DNA of 64,000 nt from Schistosoma mansoni (GCF_000237925.1 NW_017386042.1:434001-498000); one strand, 5' to 3'; counted from the stretch's first letter, positions 1 to 12,800 are shown. Notes: generated by a model not told the origin, from the sequence alone. Translations and numbers: made by a program.

Positions 1-702
1 CCAATAATGAAAATATTTACAAATCACACAATTGAATTCTACTAGCAAATCACATGGAATGAGTAGAGAAATCTTCGTGTTACAAAACTGAGTATAGTAC
101 TTCTGTCTTTAAATATTGACTAAGTTTACAACTCCAGTTTAGATGACTGGATTATGTCTCTTCATATAGTAACAACAAGTTTGTTATATCTGATATTTCT
201 ACTTGTACTTGATCCATACACACATTATATTTCTGTAAATTGTCAAGCTACTCATTAGTAGTTAAACATAGTAGTGAATTAAAAAACACAACAGAACGAA
301 GTCTATTTTGCAGTCATTCAAATTAATTTTGAAAAATATCATTCGTATGAGGTTAGATAGCTCTGGAAGTATATCAAGATTTCCTTAAAAACTTTGTTTT
401 AAAATTGTACAAGAATTCAATCAAAACTGATAACCATAAGGTTTACATGTATATGGACCATCACCTTTGAACAAACACATGTTTGCCAGTTCATTAAATC
501 CTCTCCACTTTTCTTCGACACTTGCTTAGTACGATTAGCACTCTAACAAACATTGTGTCTAATGTTCTACTGTTTAAATGAATTATACTGAATTGAATAG
601 GTGTAAAATAGTAAGTTTTGTAACACAAAGATTTCTCTACTCATTCCATGTGATTTGCTAGTAGAATTCAATTGTGTGATTTGTAAATATTTTCATTATT
701 GG
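1..702. repeat. Element with 88-bp terminal inverted repeats
   Basis: Positions 1-88 and 615-702 are inverted copies of each other with one mismatch that I can see (position 75). The outer ends read CCAATAATGAAAATATTTAC and its complement. The 526-bp interior is AT-rich and has no open frame of note. This fits a non-autonomous DNA transposon (MITE-like). The left arm begins at the first base of the window, so the true left end and any target-site duplication cannot be judged. The near-identity of the arms suggests recent origin or gene conversion. Confidence 0.6.
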
Positions 703-1404
703 AACATGGTGTTTATCATAGAATGACATCAATTTGATAATTATAGAGAATCGGAAGGAATTTCATTAATGGTTCACCTTAATTCGTGACCATTAGTAGT
801 GTGTTTCCATCATCATTCAATAATTCGAAGCTGGGAATTACAACTAGCGCGATACCATTCAATGAACGATTCAGTCTAGTGTGAACATAAAAATGTTGTG
901 AACATCTACCACTGACATCCACTTTATCTGTAGTCATAAAATTTATGTCACAGTCTATTGATTACGGAAAATCGATATACCTTCTATCAATGCATGAGTT
1001 GGTTGTAAACATTTTCAGCTGTACGTACACTTTAGTTTGAATCATTTTGGCTAAACGTTCGCCCAGTCCTAACAAATATTAACCTTACAATTCGTGAACA
1101 GTTTGTCAAATTATGAATTAAATGACTTAGATACAGACACCCGAGATGATTTATTACTTGAGATTACACGTTCACTATAAGTTTTTGATGTTTAGTAGAC
1201 CAAATCGGTTGTAACTAACTGGAGGATGACATCTTAGTAATTTATTATAATTTGCATGATCTTAATTGTGCTATTGAGCGAACTTAGACATTTATACTAT
1301 GTGTGTAAACTGCTTTCAATGAATCAAACTATAATCATAATATCAATATCAATAACTTAGAATTCAATGAGTTTCAGGATAAATTTATAACACGGAATTC
1401 CTAG
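703..1404. other. Stretch with no recognised gene
   Basis: AT-rich sequence with frequent stops in all frames. It is probably intron of the gene whose last exon is proposed at 1405-1624. Confidence 0.4.
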
Positions 1405-1624
1405 TCTATTTTATGGTGAAGTATCAGCAAAAAAATTATTCCCGAAATGTTTCACATCCAATCGAAGATCCATCAACAGGATCCCCGGTAAATATACAAA
1501 TCATCCTGCAGCTGGTTCACACAATCCGTTTGAACCGGTTGAGAAGGAGGCAAAATATCTCGAACTACTGATGCTTTCTGCTGCAACACAGGAATTAGAA
1601 GTTGGATATTGTTATAGTCAGTGA
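1405..1624 (+). CDS. Probable last exon of an unrecognised gene
   Basis: An open stretch follows a good splice acceptor (pyrimidine-rich, ending CCTAG at 1404). It encodes about 72 residues beginning LFYGEVSAKKLFPKCF, passing through NHPAAGSHNPFEPVEKEAKY, and ending in TGA at 1622-1624. Base composition (for example CCTGCAGCTGGTTCACAC) is richer in G+C than the flanks, as in real schistosome exons. No ATG start fits, so it is read as a 3' exon whose upstream exons lie left of the window. AATAAA at 1996-2001 could be its poly(A) signal. I do not recognise the family. A spurious open frame is the main alternative. Confidence 0.42.
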
Positions 1625-2173
1625 TGTAATTATTTGATAACAGTAGAGGTTGGGAAAGGTGGAGGATATTTTCTGATTAATGTTACCGGTATTTCATTTT
1701 AATCTTCAACATTAAAAATCAAATTGCCGACTCCTTTGTTATTAAAAGGCTCAACAGTTCCGTACTATGAAAAGTCAAGTAATCTACTAAATCCTGTGGT
1801 CATATATATTTCTATAGAAGTGAATGTTGGACGGTCAAGTTGACTGTCAATGTCACGAAGTAAATTAACTGACATTTATTCATAAGGAAAAAGTACTTTC
1901 ATATTGGAAGATATCTTCGTATAATCGCGAAATCGAATAACAAACCAATTACTTTTATTAATTATACGACCTTTAACCTGAATTTACTATGTATCAATAA
2001 ATCTACGTCATCAATTTGATCATTTCGTTGATCAAGTATAAAGTGTGCTTTCCGTGATTTGTATCAAACTACAATAATTTATCATTCTTAATTACCAATC
2101 AACAGTTATATCATAAAGTAATAACTACAATGATAATATCTTTCCTTGATATTAAAATAAGTAATCAAAATAC
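1625..2173. other. Possible 3' UTR and intergenic sequence
   Basis: No gene seen. The first part would be the 3' UTR of the exon ending at 1624. AATAAA at 1996-2001 is the nearest poly(A) signal candidate. Confidence 0.35.
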
Positions 2174-2440
2174 TCAGAAGGGGTTTTGTGGAGATTTCCG
2201 TATTTTTCATAGTTGAAATCATGAGTCAACTGAAGCTAGACCACAATGGAAAACCTCGAAGCACTGGACGGCCATTTCGTCCTACTGTGGGACTCCTCTG
2301 CAGTGCGCATCCACGACTTCGCCTAGCGAGATTCGAACCTAGGACCTCCCAGTCTCGCGCCAGAGCGCTTAACCTCTAAACCACTGAGCCGGTATCCAAC
2401 GGCGTTAATGTCTAACTTCAACCAATCCACGAAGTTTGAG
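2174..2440 (-). mobile_element. Family B hammerhead SINE-like element (copy B1)
   Basis: Minus-strand copy. Its outer end carries the terminal motif TCAGAAGGGGTTTTGTGGAG. Reading along the minus strand, a tRNA-like head (A-box-like AGTGGTTTAGAGGTTAAGCG; B-box-like GGTTCGAATCTC) is followed by a hammerhead-like segment (2261-2306) and a tail. The ribozyme core has CAGAGGA in place of CUGAGGA, so this copy is probably inactive. It forms a head-to-head pair with the plus copy that follows. The short open frame here is an accident of the repeat. Confidence 0.75.
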
Positions 2441-2650
2441 CAACCGTTCACCAATTGTCTTCAATGGTCTATCGGTTAAGTGCTCTGGTGCGAGACTGGG
2501 AGGTCCTGCGTTCGAATCTCACGAGGTGAGGTCGTGGATGCGCACTGCTCAGGAGTCTCACAATAGGACGAAACGGCCGTTCAGTGCTTTCAGGTTTTCC
2601 ATAGTGGTCTAGCTTCAATTGACTCATGATTTCAACTATGAAAAATAATC
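2441..2650 (+). mobile_element. Family B hammerhead SINE-like element (copy B2)
   Basis: Plus-strand partner of B1. The head has the B-box-like GCGTTCGAATCTC. The hammerhead segment is 2542-2587: the GAAAC half of the core and the GCACUG stem I strand are present, but the other half reads CUCAGGA, which changes an invariant G. The tail ends in the family sequence TTGACTCATGATTTCAACTA. Confidence 0.75.
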
Positions 2651-2660
2651 AAAATACATT

Positions 2661-2820
2661 ATGCATTATTTCCTTGAAAAAGTTTGGACCAGATTGCCAG
2701 GCGAAACGTTGGATTTACTTCAAATTCATTCGCTGAGATTTTACAAATATATTATTCCTATTTAATGTCTTACATCAACTCGGCGCTCAAATACTGTGAA
2801 ACTATTCACTCTAATTTCAA
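2661..2820 (+). repeat. Repeat also present inverted at 35023-35170
   Basis: Contains AGATTGCCAGGCGAAACGTT and AATGTCTTACATCAACTCGG. A closely similar stretch lies on the other strand at 35023-35170, and a fainter relative near 40050-40110. The CAGGCGAAACG block resembles the ends of some Penelope-like retroelements, but no such protein is encoded here. Confidence 0.55.
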
Positions 2821-4264
2821 TGAAAGTTCTTATACATTATTGAATATGTTTTGAAAATAGAACTACAGATAGAAGTTCATACTGATAGATTACATGAGAT
2901 TTCCAAATTTCTAACTTTAGTTTCTAAATTCCTTGTAGATGAAGTAGTTGTACAGTGATCATTGATTTTTCTAAATAAAAAAAATTTGTTTGGTTGACTG
3001 TTAAGAATATCAAATAATTAATATGTACAACTTGCTACACAACCTTTATCGGTCAAAGTTACCATATAAGGGGAATAAAACAGGAAAATAATTAGATTCA
3101 ATATGTTTGACTGATTCGTATTAACAACAGTATCAGATCAGTATCCATATAAGGCATACAAAACAATTACTCCTTATGTAACCATGTCATTGAAGATGTT
3201 AACTTATTAAAACTAGGATGAATTTTCATGTTCATTTCATTATCACAACTAGTTACATATGAGCAAGAAGAAGAATTGAAATTTGATATAAATATAAATG
3301 AATTTTTATTTGTGCTGAGAAACTAGGCTATTAACTTTTATTTCGTAACCTTATCAGTGGTCAGCTGAAGAATATAGGATATATTATTGCTGCATCGAAT
3401 GTACGTACATATCAAGGCTTTGTAAGTAGATCAAACTACTATTTTTCTGGCTTTATTGATATTGCAGACATATAGGTTCTTATGGTACAGTCGACGATTT
3501 CACTTTAAATTTAATTCCAAACATGTTTTGTTGTGGTAATTAACTGTGTTATATCGTGAAGCCTGCCTATTAGAGAGGTGTGAATTATCGATCGGACCAG
3601 CGACACAAAAAACTATATGAGCAGTCTAGAACACTTGTAGGTCCTACTATCTGCCTAGCTCAGCCAGTTAAGTCCAGAACATCAATAACCGCCTTTGCAA
3701 TATGAATCACTATTTTCAAACAAACTGGGTTTATATACCTGCAAACTGACCATATCGTTCCATAAAATAGAAAATAACAAGATTCAGCTATATGTGGCTG
3801 TGATTAGGGGGAACAGTAATTAATAGATTGGGTGTAACTCAGGAATGGTAAATCGTACAATATCAGTCTATGGGTCAAAATAAAGGGAACATAAATATGA
3901 ATAGTTGAGTTACTTAACAATTATACAATAGGAAATATACATATCATATTGGTCCATCAACAGTCCTCAAAGTTACCATTCATAATTCTCTTCGGGATAT
4001 AGCAAACTGTATATGAAAATTCACCTCAGTCTTAGTGTTAATTTCCAAATTTTTTTACTAATTGATGATTATATTGCTGAATTAACTCATCACCATGTAT
4101 TTGGAATCGGTTTTTTATTCAATCGTAAAACCTGCATATTAGTGTACATCCTAGATGAAGAACTAATTGAGAAAATATATATATATATATATTTCTTCAC
4201 TCAACTTGCATTTGGATATCAATAAAGACAAGCTGAATTTATTTCTTACATCTTGATTGTCATA
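2821..4264. other. No gene recognised
   Basis: AT-rich, no coding sequence seen. A short TA run lies just before 4190. Confidence 0.4.
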
Positions 4265-4605
4265 TTTCCAGGAATTGATTTGTGGAGATTTTAGTTATTT
4301 TTATGTAGTCGAGATCAACCAGGTCTGTTGGGAGATATCAACTCACTGAAAGACATTGGTGAATGGTTGCAATTTCTTGGATTGGTTGAAGTTAGACATT
4401 AACACTGTTGGATGCCGACGGGCTCAGTGGTCTAGTGGTTAAGCGCTCGCAAGCGAGACTGATAGATCTGTGTTCCGATCTCGCAAGACGGGATCGTGGA
4501 GGCGCACTTCTGAGGAGTCCCACAGTAGGACGAAACGGCCGTCTGGTGTTCCCATGTTTTTCATGGTGGTCTAGCTTCAATTGATTTATCATTATTTTCA
4601 AATTA
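4265..4605 (+). mobile_element. Family B hammerhead SINE-like element (copy B3)
   Basis: The best-preserved plus copy of the family. It starts with an inverted piece of the family's own tail (TTTGTGGAGATTTTAGTTAT), then the leader (GATTGGTTGAAGTTAGACAT), a tRNA-like head (A-box-like GTGGTCTAGTGGTTAAGCGC), the hammerhead at 4504-4548 and the tail up to TTCAATTGATTTATC. The head resembles a tRNA but cannot fold as a full one, so it is read as a pol III promoter remnant rather than a tRNA gene. Confidence 0.75.
4504..4548 (+). ncRNA. Hammerhead ribozyme, core intact (family B)
   Basis: The core halves CTGAGGA (4510-4516) and GAAA (4532-4535) are present. Stem II is GTCC/GGAC with loop CACAGTA. 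Stem III is the self-complementary ACGGCCGT. The predicted cleavage triplet GTC is at 4541-4543. Stem I is weak (CACTT against TGGTG). The layout is type I (stem I open), as in schistosome S-alpha. Confidence 0.6.
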
Positions 4606-4619
4606 TTCATTTGATCGTT

Positions 4620-5754
4620 TAACAGATGTAGGTTGTTATTTAAGACTATTTCCTGATAATATTAATTTGATAAATGTAGTTAAATTGATCACACCATTCA
4701 GTTGTAAGAGTACTTACTTAGTTACTGGGTAAAGAATCAAATATTTCCTACTATAAAGCCATCATCATAACCCAAATATTCGGATTAAATTAAAGATTTG
4801 AATGTTTATGGTCGTAGCTTTTCACCAAACAACGTTTATCAACCTTTCCGTTTATCTAACAAAGTTGAAGTGGTAACGTTTTTAAAAAGTAAGAAAATTG
4901 ATTAGGTAGACCATCAGATTGCAGTTCCATAGATTATTTATGGCATATTCAGATCATTTTTCTACATTAACTTTTCATGGTCAGTGGGTTGGTTCAGCTA
5001 GGATACACGTATGGCCATCTCCAATGTACAAAGCAACAAGAAAAACGCATTATGGAAGGCTGGATTATTAATGGGTCGTGTGATAATCCGTATAACCCAC
5101 CGACTGACCCAATTGATTTGTTAGTGATCTTTGTTCGGTATGGCTAATCTAATTATCCATAATGACCATCTACCAACTATTGTAATGGACGATTTTATTT
5201 ATGATATTAGATATGGAAATAAGCAAGTTAAATGCAATAATGGATTGGTAAAATTAATACTTTATCAACCAGAGTGTATACCATGCAGACAAATGCTATC
5301 GAACACGAAACCTAAGACCATGGTTTCCTGCTGCTTTCTTAAACCATATAACATCGGAACTCTGCAGTGAACACTAATTGATGTTGACATGATGGGGCCA
5401 AGGTTCACTTTAAAAAATGGTATGGTATGACGACCTAGGAAGTATCAAACTGACCACTTTTCGGTGATCGATTTGTGTACAATGTTAGTTTTAAAATATA
5501 CTAGCAGCTAAGTGATAAACGTGTTGTGGAATATAACAAACTGCAGTTGTATTGGTTTCCGAGCTCCAGTTACTATAGACAAGAAGCTTCTGATGTTACC
5601 TAATACATTATCTTCAAAACTGTTTAACTTACAAAAAATTGTCGACTAAGTAGTATACGATCCGGGATAATATTTGAAACAAGAACGAACTGGCTTGGCC
5701 AGCCAGAAAGGTAAGGACGATAAGTGTGGTGTGGGTTACTTATATCCACATAAA
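4620..5754. other. No gene recognised
   Basis: AT-rich with scattered short open frames, none of which looks coding. Intergenic sequence or old repeat. Confidence 0.35.
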
Positions 5755-6270
5755 TATTATATAACGATAACCAGGTAGTATACACCAACCAACATGCCTC
5801 AGTTCACTTGTCGGTGACTTTAAGGATTTGTGCCGTTTTGGTCTGGCCGCCCCTAGCTTCCTTCCAACCTACACCTACACCATAAAGCATTGCACGTCGG
5901 TGGTTGGGCATACGTAACACGTGTCCCAGCCAACTCAACTGATGAAGTTTCACTACTTCATCAATCGATTTGCCATCCTTACCTAGTACCCGTTTTCTGA
6001 CGACTGCATTACTTACCCGGTGGTCTCAGGATATACGGGCAATGTTTCGAAGACACCTATGGTCGAATACTAGTAGCCTACGAATATCCTCTACTCTTAC
6101 ACTTTATGTTTCACTGCCATAAAGTAGGACGGAACGAACTGCTGAGCAGTAAACACGTCCGTTGGTTGCTAGACGGATATATCGCCTACGCCATAAATGA
6201 CGCAAGTTGGCGAAGGCTAGGCGAGCCTTCTATATCCGTGCTGAGATTTCGTCGCACAAGGGAGAATAAG
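5755..6270 (-). mobile_element. RTE-clade LINE fragment, C-terminal end
   Basis: Minus-strand translation gives blocks such as MLYGVGVGWKEARGGQTKT. These match the end of the RTE protein in this window, the region after RWLGHVLRM. It is a fragment with stops and is not functional. Confidence 0.6.
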
Positions 6271-6589
6271 GTTGATTCTATAAATATACACAGCCGTTTA
6301 AATGAATTCTCGCCTTAGTTGCTTAAAGGTTTTTTGTTGACTTTATCAGATCATTCACTTGTTCAAGTTGCGTTCAAAACTCAAACACTGTCGACCTTGA
6401 AGTGAAATGTAATGGAAATTTCTCGGGAGGAATACCAGATTATCGACTATCAAGTTTTTCTACAATATTTCTAGTGTCTCCTGATAGAGATAAAGAGATC
6501 CCGATTATTCCGTGTGAAGTAACTTAAATAATCAGTTCAATAAACATGTATCAACCTATTGGTTTTAAATTAAGGAATTTAACACACAC

Positions 6590-6915
6590 ACCTCGGGGAG
6601 TTGGGAAACCCTGATTCAAAACCAATGGTGCACGTGGACTCCAGTATCCTGAAGGAACAAATGGTGTATGAATCAATCGTTGGTCACAAGCTACCATGGG
6701 ACTGCATCTCCTTACGATGCTCCACTGCCTTGTGGATCGCATCTTTAGGTCAAAGGTTCCGGGTGTGGCCCCCTAAGAAAACCATCTGCCTCGATTTGGG
6801 CACCCGGGAAGTATGACAGCCTCCACACAAATCAAATAAGATTTGTGTGGTGCATATATATCTGGTGCTCTTTTGTACCAATATTTATGTGTTTAATTAA
6901 ATTAAATTAAATATT
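6590..6915 (+). mobile_element. Family C element with RTE-type tail (copy C1)
   Basis: About 325 bp. It runs from GGGGAGTTGGGAAACCCTGA through CATGGGACTGCATCTCCTTA to the tail CTTTTGTACCAATATTTATG and an ATTAA-repeat end. The tail matches the 3' end of the LINE at 18937-22400, so it was probably copied by that LINE's machinery. It begins at what is the middle of the longer copies at 46.0 and 56.1 kb, which looks like 5' truncation. Confidence 0.65.
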
Positions 6916-8406
6916 TTAAATAACACATCCCATGGTACTATGAAAGAGAAGAGAGTTTCGCAATGGAGTTTATTTTATTTTTGAAAATAATTCATGATCA
7001 TAATTCAGTTAAAAGAGTTTGAATTTTCATGTTGTTGACGTTAAGGATTGCAACGTATCAATCTATTTTGTCATGTGACTCATGAGCGGTTCGCCTAGAT
7101 ATTGCCATCAGTCGCAAGTATTTCTTAAGTAAAGTTGGATGGTAGAAGTAACAGTGGGATCCAGGTCGCCAGCTTCATTCTTTTCAAGACTCGTCAACTG
7201 AATGTAAACTACCATTCGCTTTCTAGTCATATCGAATCTTAATCATGTTCGTGTTCCTGGTTTAACAATTTATTACTTGACGGTTAATGTAAATCAATAT
7301 TGCCCATATTACATAATCAACAATACGTTGATAGAAACAAACCCCATCTATTACTTAATGTCCATAAACGGCATATACAGTTATATAGTGTGAAAATAAG
7401 TTGTTCAGTTGAACAAAATCATTGTAACAACAAACGCTGATGTTTTTCACATATACGCATACATTGTCTCGCCTTTAATTTGAATAACATGACATTAGCA
7501 TGATCCGAATTGTTTTAATTGCAATAATAAAAATTCTCGTTTCTTCCTTTGTATTATTTAGACTTGTATCAACTTAACTGGGTTATTTATTCATTCACTT
7601 ACTAAAGAAGAGACCTCCATCAACTAGTCGAAAATTCAATTTTATACTCAATAGGACATTACAAAACAGACACACACACACACACAACCATGTGATATCA
7701 AAACATATGTATTTGAAAACGATATCGAAGAATTCAACAAGGTTCATAGTCACCAAAATACAATAGATTAACAGAAAAGAAGAGAACCAAGAAAAAACCT
7801 TGAAGGAACAGACTGGGAGAAGAATTCGATCAATATAAAACAACAAGATCACAGTTTATGCATCGGTATTAAATCGTTGTAATACAGGCCAATTTTGATT
7901 TTATTTTTACACCATACATGCATAATAATACACTACAAGGGTAGTTTCTTTATAAATTCTTGTCTAAAACGAACATGGTTTTATACACAAATGATATATG
8001 TGAAAAACTTTTTTAAAAAAAAACAACATCGAAAGTGAATATTGAACAAAATTAGTTATATGGTATAACCTGTAAGAAGAAAACAAGAAATCAATTAAAC
8101 AATTAAAAGTTAATTTTAAATACATTTAAGTAGTGTATTATTTTCACAATATATATTCAAATATATACAGTTTTGGTTGATAATCATTTCAATTTGTTGT
8201 TTGGACTGAGCTTTCTTTTTAATGTTAGGTCATCGTTTACGTACTTGTTCTCAAGTCTGATAGTGATAATATTTAAATATTAATAAGAGCTAATGGTATA
8301 GTTATGGGGTGAAACTATTATGCAATATGATTAGCGTATTGAAGTAATCACTTCCATAACTTACGCCAGTTCTATGTATACCACTCTAAAATAGCCTGAC
8401 TTCTTG
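6916..8406. other. No gene recognised
   Basis: Includes a CA run near 7670-7686. A G+C-richer patch at 7080-7260 (GTGGGATCCAGGTCGCCAGC) looks like repeat debris that I cannot name. Confidence 0.35.
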
Positions 8407-8716
8407 TTATATTTGTTTTGCTAATAAACTACCCAGCTACTCCTATTGTTTAGTATTCTCATACAATGACACTCGACAAGACCCCAAAATTAGAACACGT
8501 TGAACAGGAACGTAATTGTATTCAAAATAACAATGGTAGGTGAACAGCAATCAATGGACAGAAAAACGTTCATATCTTTATAGTATATGCATAAGAAGCT
8601 TCTAGATGCTTCTCCAATAATCTGCCAGAGCTGATTGGCTTAGAATTAGCTAATCAGCGTGTGCCGTCACGATCATGCACATAACGTGCCTTAATCCGGT
8701 TTATTTCCCGCTAACA
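8407..8716 (-). mobile_element. Solo LTR, LTR-retrotransposon fossil
   Basis: On the minus strand it begins TGTTAGCGGGAA and ends AAATATAACA, the TG...CA pattern of an LTR. It is flanked by CTTG at 8403-8406 and 8717-8720, a 4-bp target-site duplication. A second copy lies at 62051-62362. The size (310 bp) and 4-bp duplication would suit a Ty3/Gypsy-type element, but the family is inferred. No internal region is present. Divergence from the other copy suggests considerable age. Confidence 0.65.
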
Positions 8717-8720
8717 CTTG

Positions 8721-9337
8721 TTAAGAACGAAACAGATGAAAACGATTAAAAGGGATATGTTCTTAATAGTAGAAATCTACTGAATGCTTTGTATAACCGT
8801 TAAACAATTTGATTCTGAACTTTTAGTTTGGAACGTTGATTCAACTACTACCGTCCCAGTAGTCGGGTAGTATATCACTAACAATCACAGAAACACTATA
8901 GCTCAAACCCATGTATATACACTACATCTACTTTTATTTACTATACATTAGTTCTTTACTAATTAAGTGTGGTTGTGGGACGTTAACAGAGATTATAAAA
9001 GCTTTTACAAAGTCTAAAATTCTCATTCTCTTCACAATACTTTCTCTATTTGAGTCAATACATTTCATTATTTTACCGTGTAATCATTTTGTATTTCGTT
9101 GAACAAAAAGAAATTGTAGAAAGTAATGTATAGTGAGTAAAATGATCTAGTGAGTTGATTCCATTATTCTAAATTTCGTAAAATAAGATTTACATGATCT
9201 CAGTTTGTGCATTAATTAGACAAAGTGAAGATATTTAAACTTTATTAATGAGTCAAGAAAAATAGGACACTAGTTTCTGATTATCTTCAAGGTAGTTAAT
9301 GCTTAAGTACATAGTGATTGATAGCTCAGTTTGTGTG
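8721..9337. other. No gene recognised
   Basis: AT-rich stretch downstream of the STT3B gene with no coding signal. Confidence 0.35.
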
Positions 9338-9343
9338 TTTATT
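9338..9343 (-). terminator. Candidate poly(A) signal of STT3B
   Basis: AATAAA on the minus strand, about 147 nt beyond the STT3B stop codon. A further AATAAA lies at 9241-9246. Confidence 0.4.
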
Positions 9344-9489
9344 GGAAAGAGTAATATATCTATTAATTGGATTCATTCTATACGTTTCATTATGAAGCTT
9401 TTCATTGGAAACTTAATCAGTAAATTATGTTGCACTGATAATAATAAAACATACCAGAAAATATGTTAAGTGAAATGTTTGGATGAACT

Positions 9490-9819
9490 TTAAATAGGTG
9501 TATTGAGTCGACCACGGTTATTCAGACGAGATTTCCCTGAAGCTCGATGGTGAATCCGACGACGTGTACGCGACAGATGTGGTAGATTTTCAGGAGGTAG
9601 TACACGATAAATTCTTACAAGCCAATGTTTCGATGTAAAAGCTTCCTCTAAGTAGTCTAATTCAAAATTTTTACGACCGATTTCAGATCCTCTAGTACGA
9701 TCAAATCCAAGTGGTGTTCGCATATCTAGGCGAACTTCACCAAACCGATAATAGCTTAATTTATACATTAAACAATTGAGCATCGTCTCAGAAGCACTTT
9801 TATCTATACGATAATCACC
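9490..9819 (-). CDS. STT3B: STT3B exon 8 (C-terminal lumenal domain)
   Basis: Encodes residues 676-784, from [20 protein letters not shown] to the end at NTPI and stop TAA (9492-9490). It contains the conserved YYRFGEV, GFDRTR and EHWLVRIY-like ([10 protein letters not shown]) blocks of the lumenal domain. The C-terminal end is a basic, Arg-rich tail ([11 protein letters not shown]). Confidence 0.93.
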   Translation of the reverse strand, partial: GDYRIDKSASETMLNCLMYKLSYYRFGEVRLDMRTPLGFDRTRGSEIGRKNFELDYLEEAFTSKHWLVRIYRVLPPENLPHLSRTRRRIHHRASGKSRLNNRGRLNTPI

Positions 9820-12800
9820 CTAAAAAAGGGAAAGAAAACAAAAAACCAATATAACCATGGAATTGTGATCAAATAGGCAGAGTTAAAATTTAGAACTTTC
9901 TTAGTGAATATGGGTCAATGGGTTTTACTGAGGGAATCCAATGATACGGCAAAACAATAAAACTATCATTACAAGCCCAACGGAAATACATTCAACTTTT
10001 CCCAGAGAGTAATATTGTAAAAGTGAGAATTACTGTGGTAACATCTGTAAGATAAGGTGACGTAATAGGTTATGAATAATTGCACCAACTCAGCATTGAA
10101 ATTATAACCAGTGATTGGTTTGGATTATACTATATTTATAAAAGTTTATAACACTTCCAACCGCCCCTCTAGGGTTACTGGTAGTCCCCAACCTGGGTAA
10201 AGAACGATTGTGGGTAGCGTTAGCGATTCCGGCTCATAAAAAAAGAACCTCGCCAAAAGAAACACCAGCGACAGTAAAGTAACTAAACTTTTCCGCGTAT
10301 GAAACAGTTATAACGCCCCATGATTGAAGCCGGAAGTCACCAAGCCGACGACCCTTCTGACTGTCAGAGCAACAATAAATACAGAGAAATCGAGTGCCCG
10401 AACAGTGTGGAAGACCAAGAGGGTCATTCAGGCAGCCACAAAAATGAGAAGACCCAACCCCAAAGCAAAAGGAAAAGATCTAGGACAAAGAACACATGGC
10501 TTCAGGAATCTGAGACAGATATTACGATTGTTAATAGTACTTGACAACAGCTAGAAAGGAGAGTCCAAGACACAGCCGTTTGAAGATGACTGGTTGATGA
10601 ATTATGCTACAAGAAGAGTGAGTGAAGTAAAATAAGTTTATGCCTAATCGACTATTGTTGGAAGATAAATATGGATTCATGTTTCGACCGTTTCCATAAC
10701 TTCATGGAGAGACGAACAGGCTTATTATCTGGTGCAGACTAATAAAGGTCCCTACGGGTTTCCAACTGTTTTAAACAAACGTTTTGGTATATCAAACTGA
10801 TTTACTTATGCCTGTGGGGGCTAGGATCTGACTCCAATTAGATCGTAGGAATGATTGTTGTCAAAATATACATCCTGTCTATCCTCGTATGTAATACATG
10901 ACTTAGTCGGCGTTGATGAATAACGGAGTTCAATAAGTCAAATGCGAGGATGGGTTTCGAATACATATATTTTGTACATTCATTGATCTAGACAGAAAAT
11001 CAGAGGGATGAAAGGGAGAAGCAGAAATGACACGCATTAGAGAGGGAGGATAAGTCAACTCACTTTAACCAAGCATTAATCAATATTTATGGTCAGACAA
11101 AATATAATTTACAGACATGTGATGAATAAAGTAAAAAGTGTACACACATACGCTCATCTAAAAAAAACAATCAGAGTTGATAAATGAATAATTAACAAGG
11201 TCAAAACGTGACTCATGATGGGTAGTTAAATTGGCTTGTCCTGAAGCTATAATAAGGTATGTGGGCTTAACGTAACAACCGACACTACATGCCTGCCAGC
11301 CAGCCAATCAGTCAACCTCAAGTATTCACTTAAAAGGGGAAGCGCTAATATCATAAATGGCTTCCACTTAACAACTAGCTTGTTATATAACGATTCTTAA
11401 CAATGTATGACAATGTAGAGTAGCGCATATTATGATCGTCTTTACTGTATATAAAAGCTAACAACTTACTGTTGAAGTTAGAAAATCTCGTTCACGAATT
11501 TCATTAGGATGTTCACCGCCACCAATACGCACCATCCATAAGAATTTATTAATATCATCACCGCTGTAACCGATGTAACCGCCGAATATGACCAGCACGT
11601 AATCCACGTCTAAACTTTGAATAGTCTAAGGGAAAACCACATGCCAGGGGAAGGAAGCGTAAAAAAGATGAAAGAAAAGTGGTATTAATTACACATAATA
11701 AAACCATCATAGTTCTTAGTAAAATGCGAATTAATGACTAAGGATTTGATTAATATGGACAAAGTGCCTTTTTAAATTATGGACTCGTATATTTTTGAAG
11801 AACTAAGGGAATGAGAAACAACAACTGTCTTGGTCTTAGACATTTAAATTATGATATTTTTGGCAGAAACAGATTTTATATATTTTTAGGTCTTTAGATA
11901 ATCAACTTATTACGCATCAGTCAAGAGCATTTGTAAATTTTGAATAGAGAAATCCCTCTAAAAGATTAACTAAGATGACGATAAGACTGCATATCTATCG
12001 ATGAATAGTGAAAACGATGTTTTGACGAGAGTTGATTGGAAATGGAAGATAAAAGACTACTGAGCAAGACGTTTTTCACAATATTTGTAATTACTAGACT
12101 CGATAACAGGAATTCGAAGTACAGCAGTGATATGAAATTTTACACTAGACGATAAGGCAGTTGACCTGTTCTAAGTTCTTAATGTCCTATTAAAACGAAA
12201 AAAAAAATAATTAATTGTCAATAACACAAATCTATTATTTACATTTGACAGTATCCTTTTGCATAACCCTTTCACTCAAAATGTAATCATGCTGAATACA
12301 TACAAACAGAAAAGTATCGACTTTAATTGCTCAACTTACTTTATAGGCTTCTGATTCATTTGATGCCATAGCCTTACCAACTAATGCGATATGACTGTTA
12401 TTCCATGTGTTATTATCAACTAGAGTAGTGCGGTTACCCATCCCTGCGATTTGATATCCATAATCCCACCAGGACATAACCCGAGCATTTTCTTTTGTAT
12501 TTTGCCATAACCAGAAATAAGCCTCACTGGTAATATAAGATAAAAAATTGATTATTATTTGATTATTAAAAAATATCTGTGGGATTGTTCGGTACTTGAA
12601 CATTAAGGAGTGGATGGTAACCTTTAAATATTGTTTACATAACACGCTAGTATTAAGTATCACTAAGTGTCTACATAGTGAATACAACTTATATGTAACT
12701 ACGATTTTATAAGATTTACCATTAAATTGTGTTTCGTTTTATTGTTTTATTATTGAGTAATGGATTGTTTAAAAAGGTTATATTTCATTGTTAAGCTGTG

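Noticed and set aside
4428-4500. tRNA gene
   Set aside because: The head of the family B element has A- and B-box-like sequences but does not form a full tRNA cloverleaf, and the same head recurs in all family copies. The same reasoning applies to family A heads.
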